A DNA stretch of 64,000 bases from Endozoicomonas sp965198415 (GTDB lineage: Bacteria > Pseudomonadota > Gammaproteobacteria > Pseudomonadales > Endozoicomonadaceae): the NCBI GenBank assembly GCA_965198415.1, contig CBDAPN010000032.1, positions 186,001 to 250,000 of the forward strand, given 5' to 3'. Each line of letters starts with the position of its first letter. The first letter of the stretch is position 1. A program made the position numbers and the translations under genes. A model generated the notes under the pieces. That model was given only the letters and a program-made list of their open reading frames with translations, made no database searches and was not told where the DNA came from. Below are positions 17,138-26,459 of this stretch, in pieces.

Positions 17138-17447
17138 ATGTAAGAAAAAACATTAAACATATGCTACTCACTCTTAGCATTGGATTTTTCATCAAGCTAC
17201 CTCTCACGAACTTTTCATGCCCGCCTTCTTCAACTAACTTTCTTAGTTCATACCTTAAATCTTCATACTTTTCTTCTTTCATTGAAATACCTTTTCTACG
17301 CTTTATTACTGTTTATAAACACCCTCCGCCTTAATGAAAAATCACAAAAAGGTGGAGGAATAGACATTGATAATTAATTGGAATTATTTTTTAATAATAC
17401 ATACACCATCTGTTACAGCCAATCCTCCTTCATCCTGCATAGGGCTC

Positions 17448-18038
17448 TCAAATGATCAAATGCTCATTAACTGAGAACTCAACTTTTCCAAGTCCATTAA
17501 GAGTTAAAGAAAACACACGGCCATCAAAGATAAATATCTCACCGTAAACAAATGAAAATCTTCCTCGCTTAAAAAAAGAAAAATCCAAATTATTCTCTTT
17601 ATTTACAATGTCATTAATTACAACATAACTATTCACACGCTTATCGTAAAAAGATGTTCTTACTACATCCTCTACCACCCCATCATTATTTATATCCACA
17701 CTGGCTTTTTGAACAGAGAAATCACTATCTAGAATCTTTTTTAAATCACTTATTTCTCGTTCCCACCAGTTTATATCTTTACCATATAAATAAGATGATG
17801 ACTGCATAAAAAGTCTTAATCCGAGCAGATCGCTCAACTTATTCCATTTTGGTGACGAAATTTGATCATTAAATGATATTGTTTTCCCTGAAGGACTAGG
17901 TTTCTCTAGAGCTTTTAAAACCGCGTGACAAACAGGGTATTGACGACCCTTTTTAACTTCAAGCGCACTAGAAAATGGTATGTATGTAAGAAAAAACATT
18001 AAACATATGCTACTCACTCTTAGCATTGGATTTTTCAT
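17448..18038 (-). pseudogene. Secreted protein of unknown family, copy 2 (C-terminal frameshift)
   Basis: The start at 18038 has GAGAGG seven bases upstream and gives a signal peptide (MKNPMLRVSSICLMFFLTYI, FSSALE), so the product is probably exported. About 196 residues are encoded. The middle contains VDINNDGVVEDVV, an EF-hand or FG-GAP-like loop that could bind calcium, and the end is beta-rich (IFIFDGRVFSLTLNGLGKVE). A frameshift near 17458 relative to copy 3 removes the last 20 or so residues (SPMQDEGGLAVTDGVCIIKK). An in-frame start at 18128 would lose the signal peptide position. Family not recognised. Confidence 0.6.
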
Positions 18039-18229
18039 CAAGCTACCTCTCACGAACTTTTCATGCCCGCCTTCTTCAACTAACTTTCTTAGTTCATACC
18101 TTAAATCTTCATACTTTTCTTCTTTCATTGAAATACCTTTTCTACGCTTTATTACTGTTTATAAACACCCTCCGCCTTAATGAAAAATCACAAAAAGGTG
18201 GAGGAATAGACATTGATAATTAATTGGAA

Positions 18230-18865
18230 TTATTTTTTAATAATACATACACCATCTGTTACAGCCAATCCTCCTTCATCCTGCATAGGGCTATCAAAAT
18301 GATCATTAACTGAGAACTCAACTTTTTCAAGTCCATTAAGAGTTAAAGAAAACACACGGCCATCAAAGATAAATATCTCACCGTGAACAACTAAAAATCT
18401 TCCTCGCTTATAAAAAGAAAAATCCAAATTATTCTCTTTATTTACAATGTAATTAATTACAACATAACGCATTCATTAAAGCTTTTCGTAAAAAGATATT
18501 CTTACTACATCCTCTACCACCCCATTTCTGGCTTTTTGAACAGAGAAATCACTATCTAGAATCTTTTTTAAATCACTTATTTTTCTTTCCCACCAGTTTA
18601 TATCTCTAGTATGTGAATAAGATGATGACTGCATAAAAATTCTTAATCCAAGCAGATCGCTCAACTTATTCCATTTTGGTGACGAAATTTGATCATTAAA
18701 TGATATTAGTTTCCCTGAAGGACTAGGTTTCTCTAGAGCTTTTAAAACCGCGTGACAAACAGGGTATTGACGACCTTTTTTAATTTCAAGCGCACTAGAA
18801 AATGGTATGTATGTAAGAAAAAACATTAAACATATGCTACTCACTCTTAGAGTTGGATTTTTCAT
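18230..18865 (-). pseudogene. Secreted protein of unknown family, copy 3 (internal frameshift)
   Basis: This is the same gene as copy 2, with a start at 18865 and the same signal peptide. It retains the true-looking C-terminus (GGLAVTDGVCIIKK), but the middle is broken. Codons for the calcium-loop-like segment are partly deleted (only ARNGVVEDVV remains), and the frame stops at SFYEKL before resuming at RYVVINYIVNKE. Copies 2 and 3 therefore carry different lesions. It directly follows the HlyD fragment. Confidence 0.6.
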
Positions 18866-18869
18866 CAAG

Positions 18870-19397
18870 CTACCTCTCACGAACACTCTCCTGTTTAAAT
18901 CTTAAAAGCGGACTCAAAAAATACTCAATCAGTCGCCTTTGCCCGGTTTTAATCTCAACCGCCACACTCATACCCGCTGCTAGGTTGACCTTGCGGTTAT
19001 CTACCTGCATCCAGTCTTTGTCGATGGCTACATTGGCCAGATAGCGCAGGCCCAGTTGCTCATCAGGCACCGCGTCGTTAGAGACGGTGATTAACTTGCC
19101 ATCAATCAGGCCGTATTTGGTGAAGTTGAAGGTATCGATTTTTACTTCGGCGTTCTGGCCTTCCTGCACAAAGCCGATGTCTTTGTTCAGCACCCAGGCT
19201 TCCACTTCCTTGATCTGTTCCTGTTTCAGGCTGGCCAGCTGGCGCCGCAGTTGCTCCTGTTGATCCAGACTTTCCCGGTGTGTCTTGGCATGGAGGCTTT
19301 GCAGCTGATTGTCGATGGTTTGCGATTGATCCACTTCTACTACTGTCCAGATGCTTGTCTTTATTTTTTTGGACGCCGTGCATTGCAAACAAAACAC
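18870..19397 (-). pseudogene. HlyD-family type I secretion adaptor, C-terminal remnant
   Basis: The C-terminal half of a periplasmic adaptor of type I secretion is clear: EVEAWVLNKDIGFVQEGQ, KIDTFNFTKYG, VNLAAGMSVAVEIKTGQRR, and the typical ending IEYFLSPLLRFKQESVRER. The N-terminal membrane anchor and most of the coiled coil are missing. The piece before it (DQQEQLRRQLASLKQEQI) seems joined by an internal deletion. No ABC transporter gene is nearby. Its stop codon overlaps the leader of the duplicated secreted-protein gene, which hints that the two were once one transport-linked operon. Confidence 0.8.
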
Positions 19398-19642
19398 GAA
19401 AGCGCAATGGCTAATCTTCAGTTAAGTTCTATAAGGCAATAAAATACCTGTACCCGAGTGCATAACGAACGCAGGTATATTGGCAATTTTGCAATAGATT
19501 AACCCAGATTCTTTTGGGTTCGGAGGACAGATTTAAATATAAACGGTTCGGCCTCGCACGTAGGCCATCATTGCTCTGGTCATCTCATAAAACCTGTGAG
19601 TCTGTCTTTGAGAACGGTTGTTATTTTGTGATTGAGGTTGCA

Positions 19643-19671
19643 TCTTAAGCAAGTGCTTTAATGCCTGTCAA
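19643..19671 (-). promoter_or_regulatory. Sigma-70-like promoter in a gene-poor gap
   Basis: On minus, TTGACA (19671-19666) is followed after 17 bp by TTAAGA (19648-19643). Downstream is only a 36-codon frame ending at 19533 (RFYEMTRAMMAYVRGRTVYI) and a weak hairpin near 19502-19521. A small RNA or an IS remnant are both possible. The rest of 19398-19809 shows no gene. Confidence 0.35.
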
Positions 19672-19809
19672 TGGTCGTTTATTGATTAACATTAATTATT
19701 TGGGTGAAAGTCTCAAACTGACCCCATTTTCTGGCCTTGCAGGCCAAGAGATGTAGTACAGCATCGAACTTTATCTGCCCATCTTGGGTAACGACCACTC
19801 ACAGGTAAA

Positions 19810-19833
19810 GGCCACGCCTTTAAAAACGTGGCC
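19810..19833 (-). terminator. Hairpin after the FMN reductase gene
   Basis: GGCCACG and CGTGGCC pair around a ten-base A/T-rich loop, nine bases past the stop at 19842. TTTA follows on minus. Confidence 0.55.
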
Positions 19834-19841
19834 ATTGGTTT

Positions 19842-20444
19842 TCACATTCCATACTGAAAGGTTTCGTGATCAATCAGCCCGCTTTCACGAACCGGTTTAA
19901 GGCCTTTACTGTACTCCCTAAGCAGCGTTAGGGCGTAATCAATCCTTGCCTGAAGGTGTTGGTCGCCTTCGGGGTCGGCGCCGGAAAATACGGAGCCGAC
20001 ATTGCGAATGATTAAATGCTCGGGCAAATAGCAGATGCGGTTGTTTTTATAGCTGCTACTGCGTAACTCAGACACCGGGTAAGAACCGCTGATTCCGGCT
20101 GAAATTGCGGTGATCAAAGCGGGCTTATGGCCTAACTCAGCCGTACCAAACAGCAAAAAGAAGTTTTTCAGCCCCGCCGGTACCATACCGTGCCACTCTG
20201 GTGAAACCACGATCAGGGCATCCGCTTCTTTTAAGGTCTGCTTCCAGGGAGCAAGCCGGGCTTTCCATGCCTCATCACCGGACCAGATGGACTCATCCCA
20301 AAAAGGCAAAGGGTTGGCAGCCAGAGAAAGCACTTCTGCTGAAGTAAACAGTGACAGTTCAAGTATCCGATCCGCCAAAATCCGGCTCAGTCGATCACTT
20401 TGTGACTCTTGGCGGTGACTGCCACTGATAATTACAAGTTTCAT
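19842..20444 (-). CDS. NADPH-dependent FMN reductase family protein
   Basis: The predicted protein is a 200-residue flavodoxin-like NAD(P)H-dependent oxidoreductase. Phosphate-binding loop at the start: MKLVIISGSHRQESQSDR. The family's second motif VVSPEWHGMVPAGLKNFFLL (about residues 80-99) contacts the flavin, and AISAGISGSYPVSELR follows. The family includes quinone and azo-dye reductases and FMN reductases, so the substrate cannot be told. It is monocistronic between a gene-poor stretch and nhaC. Confidence 0.8.
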   Translation of the reverse strand: MKLVIISGSHRQESQSDRLSRILADRILELSLFTSAEVLSLAANPLPFWDESIWSGDEAWKARLAPWKQTLKEADALIVVSPEWHGMVPAGLKNFFLLFGTAELGHKPALITAISAGISGSYPVSELRSSSYKNNRICYLPEHLIIRNVGSVFSGADPEGDQHLQARIDYALTLLREYSKGLKPVRESGLIDHETFQYGM

Positions 20445-20568
20445 TATTATTCCTGTGTTGTATTTACTCTGTCGTCAAAAATGACCACCGCCTACGATAT
20501 CAGAGCAAATAACTATTGCAAGCAAACAGCAAGCCTGAACTTGCACAGCCAACCATCAACAGTACGCT

Positions 20569-22014
20569 TTAAGCTTTTTTGTTACCAAAAAGGCCAAACC
20601 CGAAAATGGCAACAACTATGGCCAGTACCGGACTGAGCCAGTTCAGTAATGCCCAGGGCGCGTAATCCAATGCCGAAACCCCAAGCGTGGCGGTGAAAAA
20701 TGCGCCGCCCGTCGTCCAGGGTATCAGTGCGGTAGTGAGTGTTCCGCCCTCTTCCAGAGAACGAGAAAGCACACGACGATCAACGTTTTTCTCGTTGTAG
20801 GCATCCGTAAACAGCTGCCCGCCAAGAATGATCGACATATAGGCTTCACCCATGGTCATATTGCCAGCAAAACAGGCGAAGATGGTGCTGGCAACCAGTG
20901 TGGAAACTCTTTTGATTCTGACCACCGCCGTATGAATTAACACCGCAGGAAACCGGCAGCTTGACAGTATCCCGCCCAAAGCCAGAGCCAGCAGTGATAA
21001 CGATAGCGTCCACATCATTGAGGTAATGCCACCCCGGGCGAACAGGGTGTCCAGGCTATCAAGGCCGGTGCGGACGCTGCCACCGCTATAAAGGCTGTTA
21101 AGCACCTCCGTCAGGCTCTGCCCCTGCATGAAAATTGCCAACAGCACCGCAACAAAGGTGGCCGCCAGCATGCTCGGCTCCGCCGCCACCCGCAGTACAC
21201 TGAGCGACAGCATCACCAGCAGCGGCAGTAAGGTGAGCGGGCTGAGGGTAAAGCTGTTGTTTAATGCCTGTTGGATGGTGGTCAGCTGCTCCGTGTGCAG
21301 ATTATGATCGCCGTAACTTAACCCAAGCACCATAAAGCCAAGCAGGGCTAAAATATAGGCGGGCCCGGTAGTAAATAACATGCTGTGAATATGGGCATAA
21401 AGATCGACTTTTGCGGTCATAGCCGCAAGGTTGGTGGTGTCGGAGACTGGCGACATTTTATCCCCAAAGCAGGCACCGGAGACCACCATTCCCGCCACCA
21501 GCGGTGCCGGAATGTCCATCGCTGCGCCAATACCCATCAGTACAACGCCGACCGTACCCACAGTTCCCCAACTGGTGCCGGTTGCCAATGACATCAGACT
21601 GCAAAGCAGCAGCCCCGCTGGCAGAAAAACGGCCGGGCTCACAAACTCAACACCGTAATAGATCAACGTTGCCAGAGTACCGCTCTGGATAAAGGCGGCA
21701 ATTAAAACCCCAATCAGAATAAAGATATAAATCGCTGGCAGCGCCCCGGTGATGCCCGAATTCATGGCCTGACGAATGGCAACAAAATCATAACCGAGCT
21801 TCAGTGCGCTTAAGCCGGCAATAATCAGGGTAATCAACAACAGGCTGTGCAGGTTGGTTTGCAACACAAACAACCCCACACTGATGACGGTGATGATAGT
21901 GAGAATGGTAATAAACGCATGAAGAAAGCTCGGTTGTTTTTCTTCTGAGCGCGGCGCTTTGGCGGTTGAAGCCGAGGGTGTGACGGTTGATGCAAAAGGG
22001 AGTAATGCCTTCAT
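20569..22014 (-). CDS. nhaC: NhaC-family Na+/H+ antiporter
   Basis: This polytopic inner-membrane protein has about 11-13 predicted hydrophobic segments over roughly 480 residues. Characteristic family segments are SLATGTSWGTVGTVGVVLMG, GACFGDKMSPVSDTTNLAA (polar residues likely in ion binding) and TTALIPWTTGGAFF near the end. NhaC proteins exchange Na+ (and in some members malate/lactate pairs) for protons, fitting a marine cell. I prefer ATG 22014 (MKALLPFAS) over 22071 because the upstream part is cysteine-rich and unlike the family. No strong ribosome site precedes either. Confidence 0.85.
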   Translation of the reverse strand: MKALLPFASTVTPSASTAKAPRSEEKQPSFLHAFITILTIITVISVGLFVLQTNLHSLLLITLIIAGLSALKLGYDFVAIRQAMNSGITGALPAIYIFILIGVLIAAFIQSGTLATLIYYGVEFVSPAVFLPAGLLLCSLMSLATGTSWGTVGTVGVVLMGIGAAMDIPAPLVAGMVVSGACFGDKMSPVSDTTNLAAMTAKVDLYAHIHSMLFTTGPAYILALLGFMVLGLSYGDHNLHTEQLTTIQQALNNSFTLSPLTLLPLLVMLSLSVLRVAAEPSMLAATFVAVLLAIFMQGQSLTEVLNSLYSGGSVRTGLDSLDTLFARGGITSMMWTLSLSLLALALGGILSSCRFPAVLIHTAVVRIKRVSTLVASTIFACFAGNMTMGEAYMSIILGGQLFTDAYNEKNVDRRVLSRSLEEGGTLTTALIPWTTGGAFFTATLGVSALDYAPWALLNWLSPVLAIVVAIFGFGLFGNKKA

Positions 22015-22171
22015 ATGATTCACTAATATCCGAACTTTATTACAGCAATCATATTTGCATACACCAACCATTGCTCAACGATTGCGCGACTACCGGCTCC
22101 CTGCGCCCTAGCGACACAGGAAAATGGTCTATCTTAGTCATACGCTCATAAACAACAGATGACAACCGATT

Positions 22172-23692
22172 ATGATTAAGACAAATGACAAGCTCAGCCA
22201 ACTATTGGTTTTTTGCGTAGTCGTTTTTTGCCTAACTCTTCGTACCACCACAGCAATCGCCGATCATCATCACCTCAAAGTGAGGCCAGCAAATTGTGAT
22301 CACGCATCGCTTGTCAAGAAAAAAGAGGACGTATTGCCCTGTTACCTAATGCAACCAGAGCCGGACACCCGGTTGCTGAGCCAAAGCCAGTCTTCGCATA
22401 CGGTAAAGCACGACGCCGGACAAACAGAAGTTACCATCACCCATGTCAAGTTTCAGTCTTTAAAATGGCAGCCGGAAAATCAAACCAACCCAGACGATAA
22501 AGCCATCATCGACTTTCCAATCTGGGAACACCGGCTCACCATTTACCGTCCGCACAACCAGCAATACAATAAGGCGTTATTGTATATTGCTGATGGCAGC
22601 AACCATCCTCTCAAACCTCTGTTAAAAGCTGAACCAAAGCAGATAAACTCGGCACTGGCAAAAGCTGCGGCTCGCACTCAGTCTGTGGTTATTGAGCTTA
22701 ATTATATTCCGAATCAGCCCCTGACAATCAACGGCCTCCAAATGGAGGATAACAAACTCATGGGCTATTCTTGGTTGGCGTTTCTGCTGTCGCCGGATAC
22801 CCGCTACCACTGGCCTATACAACTGCCGATGGTCAAGGCCACCACCCTTGCTATGGACACCTGCGAAACCATTTTGCAAGAGCAAGGCGTTTCTCTCACA
22901 GGGTTTGTCCTTACCGGTGGCTCCAAGCGCGGCTGGGTCGCTTCTTTAGTTGCAACGCTTGATAAACGGGTCTCCGCCATCATTACCTACGTGGCCGACC
23001 TGATGAACTTGCAAAAAGAGACCGAGCATTTTTTCAAAGTTTACCCTAAGGGTACTGTGGATGTAGCCCCTTTACTGCCTCTTAAGCCCCTGGTAAACCG
23101 GCCTGAAACACAAGAGTTATGGACCATTATCGACCCCTATCAACGCAAAGAGTTGCTTGATATGCCAAAATTCATGGTCAGTACCAGCAGTGACGAAATT
23201 ATCCCCCCCGACAGCACTGAATTCTTTTTTAACGATTTACCAGACGAAAAATGGCTCAGAACACTTCCCGGTATAGGGCACAAAGTGCTTGAGCACTCGT
23301 TTGAAAAGGTATTAGCAAATACTGAGGCTTTTTTTGGCGCGTTTGTTCAAAACCGCACGCTGCCAAAAATCACTTGGGAACTAAACGACAAAACGCTAGT
23401 TGTTAACTCGTCAGTAAAACCAAAAATGGCCCGGTTTTGGCAGGTCACGAATAGCCAGGCGAGGGATTTTCGTCTTATAAAATCGAACACCACGCTATCG
23501 CCCTACTCTTCTAGTGACGTGACTTTTTGCAAACATGACGATAAATATCAGAGCTCAACCGTACTGCCTAATCTGCCCGGATGGACAGCGAGCTTCGTCG
23601 AAATGCACTTCCCTAACGAGCCGTTCGCAGACCTTGTATTTACCACGAGAGTCTTTGTAACACCGGATACCTATATTACCAGCGAACAATAG
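22172..23692 (+). CDS. PhoPQ-activated pathogenicity-related (PqaA-type) exported protein
   Basis: The predicted 506 residues begin with a signal peptide (LVFFCVVVFCLTLRTTTAIA-like hydrophobic stretch). The alpha/beta-hydrolase-like core typical of the PqaA family follows. ALLYIADG is an early strand, YSWLAFLLSPDTRYHWPIQL matches the family core, and VLTGGSKRGWVASLVATLD has the nucleophile-elbow-like GGSKRGW. VIGTYVAD-type and HKVLEHSFEKVL segments supply later hydrolase positions. In Salmonella PqaA is PhoPQ-regulated and linked to antimicrobial-peptide resistance; the enzyme activity is not established. No PhoP box was identified here. Confidence 0.8.
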   Translation: MIKTNDKLSQLLVFCVVVFCLTLRTTTAIADHHHLKVRPANCDHASLVKKKEDVLPCYLMQPEPDTRLLSQSQSSHTVKHDAGQTEVTITHVKFQSLKWQPENQTNPDDKAIIDFPIWEHRLTIYRPHNQQYNKALLYIADGSNHPLKPLLKAEPKQINSALAKAAARTQSVVIELNYIPNQPLTINGLQMEDNKLMGYSWLAFLLSPDTRYHWPIQLPMVKATTLAMDTCETILQEQGVSLTGFVLTGGSKRGWVASLVATLDKRVSAIITYVADLMNLQKETEHFFKVYPKGTVDVAPLLPLKPLVNRPETQELWTIIDPYQRKELLDMPKFMVSTSSDEIIPPDSTEFFFNDLPDEKWLRTLPGIGHKVLEHSFEKVLANTEAFFGAFVQNRTLPKITWELNDKTLVVNSSVKPKMARFWQVTNSQARDFRLIKSNTTLSPYSSSDVTFCKHDDKYQSSTVLPNLPGWTASFVEMHFPNEPFADLVFTTRVFVTPDTYITSEQ

Positions 23693-23721
23693 AACCTTCG
23701 GTGCTTCACCCTGTCGGCTGT

Positions 23722-23745
23722 TGAGTTCCCACGTTTGGGAACTCA
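23722..23745. terminator. Hairpin after the PqaA-like gene
   Basis: TGAGTTCCCA and TGGGAACTCA pair around CGTT, 30 bp past the stop. There is no strong T-tract. The TTCCCACG core resembles the REP-like hairpins near 38309 and 45968. Confidence 0.5.
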
Positions 23746-23959
23746 GCATGTGTTCAATTTCAGATACAAAATGAACCCAAACGGGTTTGTAAAACTTTCA
23801 TTGTAAAAAACACAGTAAAAAATCAGCCACTTTTTGACAAAGCACATTGAACTTTCAGCGTTGCACTTTGTCAGAGTAACTAACCAGCGCGTCATACCAC
23901 GGCCGCTCTTCCTCCCTTACTATTGCACTCATCCAAAAAAATCAATCGGGAGAAGAAGT

Positions 23960-24283
23960 ATGGAACTCACCATTAATCTCGAAAACCACAAAGACTACAC
24001 ACTGCTAATGCTTGAAGGCGATGTTGTCAGCAGCACCCTGCAAACGCTGGAGAACGCCATACAAAATGCCACCCATTATAAGGCTCGTCATATTGCCATT
24101 AACTGTGCTCTGCTCAATGGCCTTAACAGCGATGCGCTAAGAATGCTGATGTACTATCAGGTTGAGTTGGCGGGCAAGTTTTATTTGTCGATGTACAACG
24201 TGTCCGACGATATCGCCTCTTTGCTTGAACTCAGCGGCCTATCTTACTTTATCCAAATACACCGACTCGCTGATAAACAGTAA
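23960..24283 (+). CDS. STAS-domain (anti-anti-sigma-like) protein
   Basis: The product is 107 residues, starting at ATG with GGAGAAG upstream, which rules out the longer frame from 23834. It matches the STAS pattern: strand LLMLEGDVVSSTLQTLENAI, strand HIAINCALLNGLNSDALRML (the conserved Ser position of anti-anti-sigma factors sits in NSD), then LSMYNVSDDIASLLELSGL. Such small proteins relay partner-switching signals. No cognate anti-sigma kinase is adjacent, so its circuit is unknown. It could instead be a modified STAS protein of lipid or motility control. Confidence 0.65.
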   Translation: MELTINLENHKDYTLLMLEGDVVSSTLQTLENAIQNATHYKARHIAINCALLNGLNSDALRMLMYYQVELAGKFYLSMYNVSDDIASLLELSGLSYFIQIHRLADKQ

Positions 24284-24304
24284 AACCACCCTTCTTAAAG
24301 CAAA

Positions 24305-24325
24305 AACCGGTAGTTAATACCGGTT
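24305..24325 (-). terminator. Intrinsic terminator of the upp-uraA transcript
   Basis: AACCGGTA and TACCGGTT form an eight-base stem with a five-base loop, followed on minus by TTTGCTTT, six bases past the uraA stop. Confidence 0.7.
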
Positions 24326-24330
24326 GGAAG

Positions 24331-25593
24331 CTATAGCGGCTCTTCGCTGGCTTGATAACCATCTTCTTTGGCACGCTCAGGCAGCAGCAAATTCAGCAAC
24401 ACCGCAGTCAGCGCACAAAGGCTGACGCCTTTAAGTGAAAACTCCCCCAAAGTTATGCCCAGATTACCAATACCAAACACCAGAACAACCGAGACGATCA
24501 CCAGATTCCGGGGAATGCCAAGGTCCACCCGGGCTTTAACCAGCGTATTAAGCCCCACCACGGCAATAGAGCCAAATAGCAGCACCATAATTCCACCCAT
24601 CACCGGCACCGGAATGGTGGCGAGAAAACCACCCACCTTGCCAATAAACGCCACCGCAATGGCAAACACCGCCGCCCAGGTCATGATGATTGGGTTGTAA
24701 ACTTTGGTCAGCATGACTGCGCCGGTGACTTCAGAATACGTGGTGTTTGGCGGCCCGCCCAGCATTCCGGCAACCGTTGTTGCCAAGCCATCCCCTAACA
24801 ACGTATTTTTTAGCCCCGGCTTTTCCAGATACTTCTTATTCGTAACGGAACTGATGGCTAACATGTCGCCGATGTGCTCTACCGCAGGAGCTATCGCCAC
24901 GGGGATCATATAAAGCACCGCATTCCAGTTAAATTCTGGCGTGGTGAAATGAGGAATTGCAAACCAGGGTCGCTCCAGCACCGGCTGAAAATCCACCACT
25001 CCAAGAACCAGCGCCGCAACGTAACCGGCACCAATACCACAGACGATAGGCAGCAACTTCAGTAATCCACCCGCCATGGTGGCAACCAACAAAGTGACCA
25101 CTAGAGAAATACCCGCCAGCAGTAAGGCCTGATCCGCCGATATCACCCCCTCAACCGGTGACGTCGCCATATTCACCGCCACCGGCGCCAACGCCAGACC
25201 AATCACCATAATGACCGGCCCAACCACCACCGGAGGAAAGAGACGATAAAGAATTCCCGCCCCCCGCAACCGCACCAGCACACTAAGCAGAGCGTACAGC
25301 AGGCCAGCCGCCATAATGCCTCCCATGGTGGCCCCCAGCCCCCAGGTTTGGATGCTAAAGGTGATTGGCGCAATAAAAGCAAAGGAAGAGGCCAGAAAAA
25401 CCGGCACCTGTTGGCGGGTAAGCAGCTGGAAAACCAAAGTTCCAACGCCGGCAGTAAAAAATGCCACGTTGGCATCAAGCCCCGTCAGCAACGGCACCAG
25501 AACCAATGCACCAAAGGCCACAAACAACATCTGCCCACCGATCAGTGCCTGACGCCACATGGGCATCTCCTCGGATTCAATCATTTGACTCAT
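24331..25593 (-). CDS. uraA: Uracil:H+ symporter
   Basis: This NCS2-family nucleobase transporter is predicted at 420 residues with about 14 hydrophobic segments. Family landmarks are FLASSFAFIAPI near residue 70, the substrate-binding region AIAPAVEHIGDMLAIS (Glu and His of the AxxxxEH(I/F)GD type), and GGPPNTTYSEVTGAVMLTKV. It starts 24 bp after upp ends, a common salvage operon: UraA imports uracil and Upp converts it to UMP. Confidence 0.93.
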   Translation of the reverse strand: MSQMIESEEMPMWRQALIGGQMLFVAFGALVLVPLLTGLDANVAFFTAGVGTLVFQLLTRQQVPVFLASSFAFIAPITFSIQTWGLGATMGGIMAAGLLYALLSVLVRLRGAGILYRLFPPVVVGPVIMVIGLALAPVAVNMATSPVEGVISADQALLLAGISLVVTLLVATMAGGLLKLLPIVCGIGAGYVAALVLGVVDFQPVLERPWFAIPHFTTPEFNWNAVLYMIPVAIAPAVEHIGDMLAISSVTNKKYLEKPGLKNTLLGDGLATTVAGMLGGPPNTTYSEVTGAVMLTKVYNPIIMTWAAVFAIAVAFIGKVGGFLATIPVPVMGGIMVLLFGSIAVVGLNTLVKARVDLGIPRNLVIVSVVLVFGIGNLGITLGEFSLKGVSLCALTAVLLNLLLPERAKEDGYQASEEPL

Positions 25594-25616
25594 CTGTTGT
25601 CCTTATGGCCTCAATA

Positions 25617-26243
25617 TTATTTTGTTCCGAAAATCTTATCGCCAGCATCCCCAAGCCCGGGGATAATATAACCGTTTTCATCCAGCCCTTTATCTACCGA
25701 TGCGGTAAATATTTTTACCTCCGGGTGGGCTGCCTGCAGCTTCTCAATACCCTCAGGCGCGGCCACCAGCACCAAGCAACGGATCTCCTTGCAGCCCGCT
25801 TGTTTCAACATCTCAATGGTTGCCAGCATGGAGCCACCGGTGGCCAGCATCGGGTCCAGAATCAGGGCCATGCGCTCATCAATATTGCTTACCAGCTTCT
25901 CAAAATAAGGCACCGGCTCCAGTGTTTCTTCATCCCGGTACAAACCGACCACACTGACCTTGGCGTTGGGAATCATATCCAGCACACCGTCCATCATCCC
26001 TATGCCAGCGCGTAGAATCGGCACGATGGTCACTTTCTTACCCTTAATCTGCTGCACACTGACCGGTCCATTCCAGCCATCAATCACAGCGTCTTCAAGC
26101 TCAAGGTCTTTAGTTGCCTCGTAAGTCAGCAGACTGCCCACTTCGCTGGCCAGAGTTCTGAACCCCTTAGTGCTGATATCGTTGGTACGCATAAGCCCGA
26201 GTTTGTGCTGTACCAGCGGATGCTTGATTTCCTTTACACTCAT
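25617..26243 (-). CDS. upp: Uracil phosphoribosyltransferase
   Basis: Upp makes UMP from uracil and PRPP. The start at 26243 (MSVKEIKHPLVQHKLG) matches the family and gives 208 residues; the longer frame from 26348 adds unrelated residues. Signatures: MRTNDISTKGFR, ILRAGIGMMDG, the PRPP-binding LILDPMLATGGSM, and the uracil-contacting GYIIPGLGDAGDKIFGTK at the C-terminus. It heads the upp-uraA operon and is divergent from hpt across about 215 bp. Confidence 0.96.
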   Translation of the reverse strand: MSVKEIKHPLVQHKLGLMRTNDISTKGFRTLASEVGSLLTYEATKDLELEDAVIDGWNGPVSVQQIKGKKVTIVPILRAGIGMMDGVLDMIPNAKVSVVGLYRDEETLEPVPYFEKLVSNIDERMALILDPMLATGGSMLATIEMLKQAGCKEIRCLVLVAAPEGIEKLQAAHPEVKIFTASVDKGLDENGYIIPGLGDAGDKIFGTK

Positions 26244-26459
26244 GAAAAACCTCAACCATGAAAACAGAAGGACTGTGCAGTTAAGTCGTGAATAAGCTCT
26301 CTGCCCTTTCCTGCACTTAAACCTTTCTATTTTCCCACAACCAAACAAATGTGCATATTAGTTTTTGCAGCTATAACAAACGTGTAGTTAACGCTTGCCC
26401 ATGACAAGGAACAACGGTATTTTTGCCCGATTATTATTAGATGTAGGATCTATAAAAAT

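Larger units (their letters stand above)
17138..18872 (-). repeat. Tandem duplication (about 846-bp unit) of a secreted-protein gene
   Basis: Sequence from 17138 recurs at 17984 (offset 846) and its 5' gene part again near 18811. The array holds two nearly full gene copies and a third 5' end. Copies differ by few bases, so duplication is recent. The block is much more AT-rich than its neighbours, which suggests foreign origin. Copy 1 keeps only the start (ATG at 17192) and is cut by the IS at 17137. Confidence 0.85.

Noticed and set aside
17980..18223. Repeated plus-strand frames in the tandem array
   Set aside because: Shadows of the minus-strand secreted-protein gene; they repeat only because the DNA does.
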